DNA of 64,000 bases, from the NCBI RefSeq assembly GCF_001423765.1, contig NZ_LMPG01000014.1:1-64000 (forward strand), given 5' to 3'. Made by a program: the position numbers and the translations under genes. Below, in pieces: positions 57,396 to 64,000 of the stretch. Every line of letters begins with the position of its first letter. Position 1 is the stretch's first letter. Below the pieces are notes generated by a model that searched no databases, had not been told where the DNA came from, and worked only from the letters and a program-made list of their open reading frames with translations. The DNA is from Sphingomonas sp. Leaf343. Lineage in GTDB: Bacteria; Pseudomonadota; Alphaproteobacteria; Sphingomonadales; Sphingomonadaceae.

Positions 57396-58745
57396 CTACA
57401 GCGCCGCCGCCGCTGCCAATGCACGTTCGCGGGCTTCGCGGTGGCCGATGATCTTCGGCGGATAGCCCCTGGGCAGGCAACCGGCGGCCTCGGGATCGTG
57501 GATCGCGGTGTCTGGCACCTTGGCGAGTTCGGGCACCCAGCGGCGGATGTAATCGGCCGCATCGAACTTTTCCGACTGCGTCAGCGGGGCCATTATGCGG
57601 CTGAACATATTCGAATCAACGCCGGTGCCGGCGACCCACTGCCAGTTGACGGAATTGTTGCCGTAATCGGCATCGACCAGACAGTCCCAGAACCAGCGCT
57701 CCCCCTCCCGCCAGTCGATCAGCAAATGCTTGATGAGGAAGCTGGCTGTGATCATCCGGACGCGGTTGTGCATCCAGCCCGTCGTCCAGAGCTGACGCAT
57801 GCCGGCGTCGACGATCGGATAGCCGGTATGGCCGGTCCGCCACGCCTTCAGGTCCGATGCCGCTTGCTTGCCGGTCCGCCATTGCAGCGCATCGTATTTG
57901 GGGCGGCCGTTGTCGGTGGCGTAATCGGGCAGCGCGAGGACGACGCCGTCGGTGAAATCGCGCCACGCCAGTTCCTTGCGCCAGGTCGTGCCGGACGTCG
58001 CGTGCCAGACGGTGCGCGGGGAGACTTCGCCGAAATGCAGGTGCGGCGACAGGCGGGAGCTTCCCTCCTCCGACGGCATGTTGCGGGCGGTGTCGTAGGC
58101 ATCGGCCTTTTTCGCAAACGCTTTCAGGCGGTGAAGCGCCTCGTCCTCGCCGGGCACCCAATCCTCATCGAAGCCGGGAGACCAGTCGGGCTTGGTCGGC
58201 AGCAGGTCCCAGTGGGCGAGCGTCTCCGACTTCGGCCATGTCGCGGGTGCGGGGATATCGCGCGGCGCCGGATGGGGATGTTCCGGCGGGAGGTGGTTCT
58301 GGAGCGCCTTCCAGAAGGAGGAGTAGATGCGAAACTGGCCACCGGAGCCGGTGCGGACATCTTCGGGCCGCGCGAGGTGGTTGCCGTCATGAAGGCTGAG
58401 ACGGTCGCCGAGCGCGGCCTCCGCCTTGCGCCACCACGGTTCGTAATGGCGGATGGCGTGGATCGTATCGGCACCCGTATCCTGCATCAACGAGGTCAGC
58501 ACCTCCACGGCCTTGCCGCGGCGGAGGATCAGGCGGCTCCCCTTTTCTTCCAGCGCCTCCGCCAGCGCGGTCAGGCTGTGGTGGAGCCACCAGCGCTGCG
58601 CGCCGCCCATCCGCCATTCGCCGGGGGTGTCGTCATCTAGGATATAGACCGGGATCACCGGGCCTTCATGGGCGGCGGCGACGAGGGCGGGTTGATCGTG
58701 GAGGCGGAGGTCCTGGCGGAGCCAGAGGATCACGGGGTTCGGCAT
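57396..58745 (-). CDS. phrB: Deoxyribodipyrimidine photolyase
   Basis: 449 aa. The N-terminal antenna domain starts LWLRQDLRLHDQPAL; the FAD domain includes SRLSPHLHFGEVSPR, GYPIVDAGMRQLWTTGWMHNRVRM (outlined) and WQWVAGTGVD. Repairs UV pyrimidine dimers using light. CPD type is likely. Confidence 0.93.
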   Translation of the reverse strand: MPNPVILWLRQDLRLHDQPALVAAAHEGPVIPVYILDDDTPGEWRMGGAQRWWLHHSLTALAEALEEKGSRLILRRGKAVEVLTSLMQDTGADTIHAIRHYEPWWRKAEAALGDRLSLHDGNHLARPEDVRTGSGGQFRIYSSFWKALQNHLPPEHPHPAPRDIPAPATWPKSETLAHWDLLPTKPDWSPGFDEDWVPGEDEALHRLKAFAKKADAYDTARNMPSEEGSSRLSPHLHFGEVSPRTVWHATSGTTWRKELAWRDFTDGVVLALPDYATDNGRPKYDALQWRTGKQAASDLKAWRTGHTGYPIVDAGMRQLWTTGWMHNRVRMITASFLIKHLLIDWREGERWFWDCLVDADYGNNSVNWQWVAGTGVDSNMFSRIMAPLTQSEKFDAADYIRRWVPELAKVPDTAIHDPEAAGCLPRGYPPKIIGHREARERALAAAAAL

Positions 58746-58792
58746 CGACGGGGGGTACGCTCCGGCGGGCCGTCGCGTTCCGTTGATGACCT

Positions 58793-58915
58793 AATCCTCC
58801 CCTCTTCAGGGGAGGTGGCGCGAATGCGCCGGAGGGGTAGCCTCAGGCGTCACCGCCCGTGGCTGCCCCTCCACCGGATTCGCCGCTCCGCTATCCCCCC
58901 GGGCCGGGGAGGATT
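58793..58915. repeat. Sphingomonad-type palindromic intergenic repeat
   Basis: 123 bp bounded by a perfect outer inverted repeat AATCCTCCCC / GGGGAGGATT. Inside are CCTCCCC-TCTTCA-GGGGAGG, GGCGC-GAAT-GCGCC and GGAGGGGTAGCC/GGCTGCCCCTCC hairpins. Similar nested GC-rich repeats occur many times in sphingomonad genomes. It covers the last 36 codons of the histone-deacetylase-family gene. Confidence 0.75.
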
Positions 58916-59807
58916 CGAGCGCATCGCCCAGTGTCATGATCGCAGCGACATGGCGGCGGGCGATTTCCAGCGCGTCGTCGCCGTAGCCGCCGCCGACGGT
59001 ACTCGCGAGCGGGATGCCGCGATCGGACACCAGCCGCGCCACCAGCCGCTCGCGACGTTCGAGGCCCGCCAGACTGAGCGACAGGCGACCGAGGCGGTCG
59101 TCGGCGAACGGGTCGACTCCGGCCTGATAGAGGATCAGGTCGGGCGCGAAACCATCGAGCATCGAAGTCAGCGTCGTCTCCAGCGTCGCGCAATAGTCGT
59201 CGTCGCCGATCCCGTCCGCCAACGGCACGTCGAGCGTCGATCGGGCCTTGCGAGCGGGGAAGTTCTTGTCGGCATGGATCGAATAGGTCGCGATCTGCGG
59301 ATGGCCGGCGGTGAGCGCGGCGGTGCCGTCGCCCTGATGCACGTCGACATCGACGATCAGGATGCGGTCCACTGTACATTCCTCGATCAACCGCGTCGCG
59401 GCGACCGCCAGATCGTTGAACACACAATATCCGGCACCGGTATCGTGCAGCGCGTGGTGGCTGCCGCCCGCCGTATTGGCCGCGAAGCCGTGTTCCAGCG
59501 CGAGGTGCGCGGCGAGCCACGTTCCGCCCGGCACGGCGGCGGCGCGGGTGGCGACTTCGGGTGTGATCGGAAAGCCGATCCGGCGCGTCTTCAGGGGTGG
59601 CACGCGCGCCTCCAGCACCTCCGCGACGTAATCGGGATCGTGCGTCGCCTCCAGCCAGCGGACCGGCATCGGATCGGGTACATGCCACGTCAGCGCGTCG
59701 CCGCGTTCGCGCAGCAGGTCGCGGATCAGGCCGTTCTTGCCCCAGCGATAGGTGGACCGGGCGGGTGCGGGCGCGACATAGGCGGGGTGATGGACGACAT
59801 GGATCAC
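58806..59807 (-). CDS. Histone deacetylase-family protein (acetoin utilisation/amidohydrolase type)
   Basis: 333 aa. The zinc and catalytic motifs are GGSHHALHDTG (His-His), DVDVHQGDGTAA (Asp/His) and later VDPFADDRLG (Asp); GGGYGDD near the end is the final motif. Family members remove acetyl groups from small amides or proteins. Residues about 298-333 are encoded by a palindromic repeat and are probably not part of the folded enzyme. Confidence 0.87.
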   Translation of the reverse strand: MIHVVHHPAYVAPAPARSTYRWGKNGLIRDLLRERGDALTWHVPDPMPVRWLEATHDPDYVAEVLEARVPPLKTRRIGFPITPEVATRAAAVPGGTWLAAHLALEHGFAANTAGGSHHALHDTGAGYCVFNDLAVAATRLIEECTVDRILIVDVDVHQGDGTAALTAGHPQIATYSIHADKNFPARKARSTLDVPLADGIGDDDYCATLETTLTSMLDGFAPDLILYQAGVDPFADDRLGRLSLSLAGLERRERLVARLVSDRGIPLASTVGGGYGDDALEIARRHVAAIMTLGDALESSPARGDSGAANPVEGQPRAVTPEATPPAHSRHLP

Positions 59808-59851
59808 GGCCCCTAGGTAGGGTCGGCACGCCAGAAGCGCGAGGAGCAGGA

Positions 59852-60838
59852 ATGACCGACGCCAGCCCGTATGTCCGCCCGGACGTCAGCAAGTTCCTGG
59901 AGTATCTCAACAACCTGCCCGGTCCGCGTACGTACCAGCTCGAACCGCCCGCCGCGCGTGCCGTGTATTCGGCGATGCCGGGCGTGGCGGAGCCGCCGAT
60001 CGGTGAACTGGCGGTGATGCGAGACCTGACGATCCCCGGCCCCGGCGGGCCGATCAAGGCGAGGCTGTTCGACGCGCAGCAGACGCGCGTGCCGGGGCCG
60101 GCGATGGTCTTCTATCATGGCGGCGGCTTCGTGATCGGCGATCTCGAGAGCCATGCCAGCGCCTGTGCGGAAATCGCGCGCGTGCTGGATATCCCGGTGA
60201 TCGCGGTCGATTACCGGCTGGCACCGGAAGCGAAATGGCCGGCCGCGCCGGACGATGCGGAGGCGGCGGCGCGGTGGGTGGCGGACAGCCCGGCGGATCT
60301 CGGGCGGAGCGTCACGGCGCTGGTGCTGTGCGGGGATAGCGCGGGGGGCAATCTGACGATCGTCACGGCGATGAGTTTGCGCGACCGGCCCGCGTCCGTG
60401 CCGGTGATCGTGCAGGCTCCGCTCTATCCGGCGGCGGACATGACCGGCGGCGACTATGCGTCGGTGCGGGCGTTCTCGAAGGGGTATCTGCTCGATCGCG
60501 AGACGCTGCTGTGGTTTCAGGACGCCTATGCCGCGGACCTGCATCACGCGCGCTCGTCGCCGCTGCATCAGCACATGGCGGGCATGCCGCCGGCCGTCGT
60601 CGTGACCGCCAGCCTCGACCCGATCCGCGATCAGGGGCGTGCCTATGTCGCGGCGCTGGCGCAGGCGGGGGTGCCGGTCGTGTACCGGGAGGCGGTGGGC
60701 AACATCCACGGCTTCCTCAACGTCCGCAAGGCGATCCCCTCGTCGCAGGCGGATGTCGCGGGCTTCCTGCTGGCAGTGAAGGCGATGATCGTCGAGATGG
60801 AAGGCGACCGTGTCACGCGGCAGGCGGCGGGATCGTGA
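59852..60838 (+). CDS. Alpha/beta hydrolase of the hormone-sensitive-lipase family
   Basis: 328 aa; ATG at 59852 after GAGGAGCAGG. HGGGFVIGD forms the oxyanion hole, GDSAGGN the nucleophile elbow; SLDPIRDQG and NIHGFLN supply Asp and His. Esterase likely; substrate unknown. The stop overlaps rppH (GTGA). Confidence 0.88.
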   Translation: MTDASPYVRPDVSKFLEYLNNLPGPRTYQLEPPAARAVYSAMPGVAEPPIGELAVMRDLTIPGPGGPIKARLFDAQQTRVPGPAMVFYHGGGFVIGDLESHASACAEIARVLDIPVIAVDYRLAPEAKWPAAPDDAEAAARWVADSPADLGRSVTALVLCGDSAGGNLTIVTAMSLRDRPASVPVIVQAPLYPAADMTGGDYASVRAFSKGYLLDRETLLWFQDAYAADLHHARSSPLHQHMAGMPPAVVVTASLDPIRDQGRAYVAALAQAGVPVVYREAVGNIHGFLNVRKAIPSSQADVAGFLLAVKAMIVEMEGDRVTRQAAGS

Positions 60839-61317
60839 GCGACCTGCCCTACCGCCCCTGTGCGGGCGTGATGCTGGTCAACCGTGACGGACTGGTGTTC
60901 GTCGGCCAGCGGCTCGATTCGACGCTGGAGGCTTGGCAGATGCCGCAGGGCGGGATCGATCCGGGCGAAGACGCGCTGACGGCGGCGACGCGGGAATTGC
61001 GGGAGGAGACGGGGGTCGTCGCCGACAGGGTCGAGCTGGTTGCGGAGGCCGGGCGCGACTTCACCTACGATCTGCCGACGGAGCTGATCGGCAAGGTGTG
61101 GAAGGGCAAGTGGCGAGGGCAGGTGCAACGCTGGTTCCTGTTCCGCTTTCTGGGCGAGGACCACGACGTCGATATCCGCACGCCGCATCCGGAGTTTCGT
61201 GCGTGGCGCTGGATCGAACCGGCGGAGCTGCCGCGCGTGATCGTGCCGTTCAAGCGCCAGCTGTACGAGGATGTACTGGCCGCATTTGCCGACCATCTGG
61301 ACGTGCCGATCCGCTAG
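60835..61317 (+). CDS. rppH: RNA pyrophosphohydrolase
   Basis: 160 aa from the GTG at 60835 overlapping the esterase stop. The start YRPCAGVMLVNRDGLVFVGQR (outlined) and the Nudix box GGIDPGED...RELREETG fit RppH, with PVIVPFKRQLY near the end as in family members. Removes pyrophosphate from mRNA 5' ends to start decay. Confidence 0.9.
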   Translation: MSDLPYRPCAGVMLVNRDGLVFVGQRLDSTLEAWQMPQGGIDPGEDALTAATRELREETGVVADRVELVAEAGRDFTYDLPTELIGKVWKGKWRGQVQRWFLFRFLGEDHDVDIRTPHPEFRAWRWIEPAELPRVIVPFKRQLYEDVLAAFADHLDVPIR

Positions 61318-61378
61318 CCGATCTGGCGATCGGTCGCAGCCGGTTGCGAGCCGCCGACAATGTTATACTAGGACACCC

Positions 61379-62299
61379 GTGCTTACCCTCGTCCTTCTGA
61401 TGAGCGCCCCGGTCGACGTGTCGGCCCCCGCTCCCTCCCCCCCGCAGCAGACCGCGGCTGGCGCGATGATCCCCGAGAATATCCGGGCGATGCTCGATGC
61501 GGCGCTCGATTCGGGCAACGAGGGCGAGGTTTCGACCATCGTCAAATACGCGCGCTCGGCCGATCCGCTGAGCGGCGATGCGGTGCTGGCGATCGCCGAC
61601 AAATGGCGCGCGGATCGGGCCGCGGCGCGCGAGCGGGTGATCCGGCAGGCTAGCTTCCTGACGCTCTGGACGGGCAAGGCGGAGCTCGGCGGCTTCGTAT
61701 CGACGGGCAATTCGGAGACGGCGGGGGGCAGCGCGGTCGTCGACCTGACGCGCGAGGGGCTGCAATGGCGGCACAAGTTCCGGGCGCAGGCAGACTATCA
61801 GGAAAGTCTGGGCATCACGACGCGCGAACATTACCTCGCCAGTTACGAACCCAATTACAAGTTTGGCGACCGCGCCTATGCGTACGGTGCGGCGCAATAT
61901 GAGAGCGACAGGTTCCTCGGTTATTACGACCGTGTGGCGATATCGGGCGGTGCGGGGTACAGCGCGATCAAGGAAGCGAACATGCAGCTCGATCTGGAGC
62001 TGGGGCCGGCATACCGGCACACCGCCTTTACCGACGGCACCGTGCAGTCGAGCATCGCCGGGCGCGGAACGATCGATTTCCGCATCCGCATCCTGCCGGG
62101 GCTGGGCTTCACGCAGACCGCATCGGCCTATGTCCAGCGGTTCAATTCGACGGTGAACACCAACAGCGCGGTGCAGGCGAAGCTGATCGGGCCGCTGTCC
62201 GCGCAGCTGTCGTACAACGTCCAGTATGAGAGCATGCCGCCGGCCGGGCGCAAGACGACGGACACGATCAGCCGGGCGTCGCTGGTCTATTCCTTCTGA
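61379..62299 (+). CDS. DUF481 outer-membrane beta-barrel-like protein
   Basis: 306 aa from a GTG at 61379, with a TATACT -10-like hexamer 10 bp upstream; the start is uncertain. Signal-peptide-like LTLVLLMSAPVDV is short. ELGGFVSTGNSETAGG, YLASYEPNYKFGDRAYAYG (outlined) and a terminal aromatic residue (LVYSF) fit DUF481 barrels. Function unknown. Confidence 0.75.
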   Translation: MLTLVLLMSAPVDVSAPAPSPPQQTAAGAMIPENIRAMLDAALDSGNEGEVSTIVKYARSADPLSGDAVLAIADKWRADRAAARERVIRQASFLTLWTGKAELGGFVSTGNSETAGGSAVVDLTREGLQWRHKFRAQADYQESLGITTREHYLASYEPNYKFGDRAYAYGAAQYESDRFLGYYDRVAISGGAGYSAIKEANMQLDLELGPAYRHTAFTDGTVQSSIAGRGTIDFRIRILPGLGFTQTASAYVQRFNSTVNTNSAVQAKLIGPLSAQLSYNVQYESMPPAGRKTTDTISRASLVYSF

Positions 62300-62318
62300 C
62301 GCCGGTACATCCCTGCCG

Positions 62319-63524
62319 ATGGCGGGGATGACTTCGAACGAGCAGGCCGTCGTCGCGCGGCTGGATGCGGCGGCGATGCTGGCACAGGTCGAGCACTGGG
62401 CGGCGATCAACAGCGGCACGCGCAATATCGACGGACTGGCGCGGATGGCGACGGTGCTGGCGGACGCGTTCGCCGTCCTACCGGGCGACGTGTCGCTGAT
62501 CGAGCCGGCACCGGTCGAGAGCGTGGCGGCGGACGGGAATGTGTCGCCGTTGGCGCATGGCCGGCATCTGCTGGTGCGGGTGCGGCCCGATGCCGGACGG
62601 CGCGTGCTGCTGATGGGGCATATGGACACGGTCTATGGCGCGGACCACGCGTTCCAGACGCTGCACTGGCGTGAACCGGGCGTGCTGATCGGGCCGGGCG
62701 TGGCCGACATGAAGGGCGGGCTGGCGGCGATGCTGGCGGCGCTGGCGGCGATCGAGGCGGAGGGCGGTTGCGCGCTGGGGTATGACGTCCTCATCAACTC
62801 CGACGAGGAGACCGGATCGCTGTCGTCCGCCGCACTGATCGCGGAGGTGGCGGCCGGCAAGGTCGCGGCACTGGGATACGAGCCGGCGCTGGCGGACGGT
62901 ACGCTGGTGGGCGCGCGCGGCGGCACGGGCAATTTTTCGATCGTGGTGCGCGGCAGGAGCGCGCATGCCGGGCGCAATCCCGAAGAGGGCCGCAACGCCA
63001 TCGTCGCGGCGTCGGAGATCGCCGTGCGGCTGGCGGACGCACGCGGCGACGGGCTGTGGGTCAATCCGGCGCGGATTGAAGGCGGTGGGCCGAACAACGT
63101 CGTGCCCGAGCTGGCCGTGCTGCGCGTCAACTTCCGCCCGCGCGATGCCGGAGCAATCATGCGCGCACAGGCGGTGGTGGACCGGGTGACGGCGGACGTC
63201 GCAGGGCGGCGCAATGTGTCGGTGGCGGTGCATGGCGGGTTCAATCGCCCGCCCAAGCCGGTGGATGCGGGGGCGGAAGCATTGCAGGCGGTGATCGAGG
63301 ATGCGGCGGGATCGCTGGGCATCGCGGTCGGCTGGCGCGATACCGGCGGGGTGTGCGACGGCAACAACATCGCCGCGGCGGGCGTGGCGGTGGTCGACAC
63401 GATGGGCGTGCGCGGCGGCGCGATCCATTCCAGCGACGAGTTCCTGCTGGTCGACAGCCTCGTCGAACGCGCCGCGCTGACCGCCGTGACGATGCTGCGG
63501 ATCGCGGCTAGGCTGCCTGTATGA
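62319..63524 (+). CDS. M20-family metallohydrolase (carboxypeptidase/deacylase)
   Basis: 401 aa (ATG at 62319 or 62328). LLMGHMDTVYG and GPGVADMKGGLAAML supply the zinc ligands and catalytic acid; SDEETGSLSS follows, and GGAIHSSDEFLLV provides the last ligand. Similar to glutamate carboxypeptidase-type hydrolases. It overlaps astA (ATGA), suggesting a part in arginine/N-succinyl amino acid metabolism. Confidence 0.85.
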   Translation: MAGMTSNEQAVVARLDAAAMLAQVEHWAAINSGTRNIDGLARMATVLADAFAVLPGDVSLIEPAPVESVAADGNVSPLAHGRHLLVRVRPDAGRRVLLMGHMDTVYGADHAFQTLHWREPGVLIGPGVADMKGGLAAMLAALAAIEAEGGCALGYDVLINSDEETGSLSSAALIAEVAAGKVAALGYEPALADGTLVGARGGTGNFSIVVRGRSAHAGRNPEEGRNAIVAASEIAVRLADARGDGLWVNPARIEGGGPNNVVPELAVLRVNFRPRDAGAIMRAQAVVDRVTADVAGRRNVSVAVHGGFNRPPKPVDAGAEALQAVIEDAAGSLGIAVGWRDTGGVCDGNNIAAAGVAVVDTMGVRGGAIHSSDEFLLVDSLVERAALTAVTMLRIAARLPV

Positions 63525-64000
63525 GCCATCGCATCCGCGCCGCGACCGACGACGATCTTCAGCACCTTTACGAAATGGCGAAGCTGACCGGGGGCGGCTT
63601 CACGAACCTGCCGCCCGATCGCCGCGCACTGAAGGCAAAGCTGGACCGCAGTCACGAGGCGTTCGCGCGCCGGGACGAGGCGATCGAGGACGAGTTGTTC
63701 GTGCTGGTCCTGGAGGATGTCGAGAGCGGCGACGTGCGCGGCACGTGCCAGATCTTCACGCGGGTCGGGCAGCGGCACCCCTTCTACAGCTATCGGCTGG
63801 GGACGCTGACGCAGGCGAGCAAGGAGCTGGGGCGGACATTCCGCGCCGAGATGCTGACCCTGACCACCGATCTGGAGGGGGCGTCGGAGGTCGGCGGCCT
63901 GTTCCTGCATCCGGGCGAGCGGGCCGGCGGGCTCGGGCTGTTGCTGGCACGGGCGCGGTACCTGTTCATTGCGATGCACCGGAAGCGGTTCGCGGATCGG
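63521..64000 (+). CDS. astA: Arginine N-succinyltransferase, N-terminal part (runs off window)
   Basis: 160 residues are visible from the ATG at 63521, which overlaps the M20 stop. IRAATDDDLQHLYEMAKLTGGGFTNLP (outlined) is the family start, with KLDRSHEAF, HPFYSYRLGT and LFLHPGERAGGLG following. First step of the AST pathway of arginine degradation. The 3' end lies beyond position 64000. Confidence 0.9.
   Translation, partial: MSHRIRAATDDDLQHLYEMAKLTGGGFTNLPPDRRALKAKLDRSHEAFARRDEAIEDELFVLVLEDVESGDVRGTCQIFTRVGQRHPFYSYRLGTLTQASKELGRTFRAEMLTLTTDLEGASEVGGLFLHPGERAGGLGLLLARARYLFIAMHRKRFADR

Overview
The window is high-GC chromosomal DNA from an alphaproteobacterium, most likely a sphingomonad (Sphingomonas or a close relative). 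This rests on four proteins with PEPxxWA-type C-terminal sorting signals, a pyruvate dehydrogenase E1-beta with a fused lipoyl domain, a sphingomonad-style palindromic intergenic repeat, and many ATGA/GTGA stop-start overlaps. No rRNA, CRISPR array or replication origin was seen. The organism assignment is inference from gene content.

Layout. 1-97: left end of an IS3-type insertion sequence running off the window. 344-5689: a duplicated two-gene cassette on the minus strand; each copy has a lipoprotein with a zinc-protease HExxH motif followed by a PEP-CTERM protein. 5865-8509: a secreted M28 peptidase, a small repeat-rich lipoprotein, a CAT-anticodon tRNA and a third PEP-CTERM protein.

8617-25690: a 17 kb integrated element in tRNA-Pro(TGG), bounded by exact 47-bp direct repeats, with a tyrosine integrase at the left end. 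It holds phage debris: a cement protein, a head-tail joining protein, and a DUF6441 gene fused to a tail-fibre-like protein. It also keeps a full-looking lysis set (holin-like proteins, M15 endolysin, Rz and embedded Rz1) and an SGNH-hydrolase tail protein. Cargo includes a PEP-CTERM gene lying between two copies of a 475-bp repeat, a secreted beta-helix protein and an SRAP (HMCES/YedK) protein. At the right end is a low-GC gene that would encode a nuclease-fold/NACHT-ATPase/pentapeptide-repeat protein of the kind known in anti-phage defence, but it is interrupted by an in-frame TAA. No terminase, portal, major capsid or tape-measure gene was seen, so this is a decayed prophage or a satellite-like island.

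25810-46544: core genes. They include a Rieske protein, a histidine kinase overlapping a polysaccharide deacetylase, an Lrp regulator, a TPR protein, yaaA, gyrA, a GH114 lipoprotein, DUF488, trmFO, an EF-hand protein, a squalene/phytoene-synthase-like protein, three TadE/TadG-type genes and pdhA-pdhB.

46682-64000: MFS transporter-cysK-SleB hydrolase (overlapping genes), an acyl-CoA dehydrogenase with a LiuR-like MerR regulator and its likely operator, hisI, purF, two SDR or methyltransferase-type enzymes, photolyase-cfa, a histone-deacetylase-family protein whose C-terminus is encoded by a repeat, an alpha/beta hydrolase-rppH pair, a DUF481 protein, and an M20 peptidase overlapping astA, which runs off the right edge.
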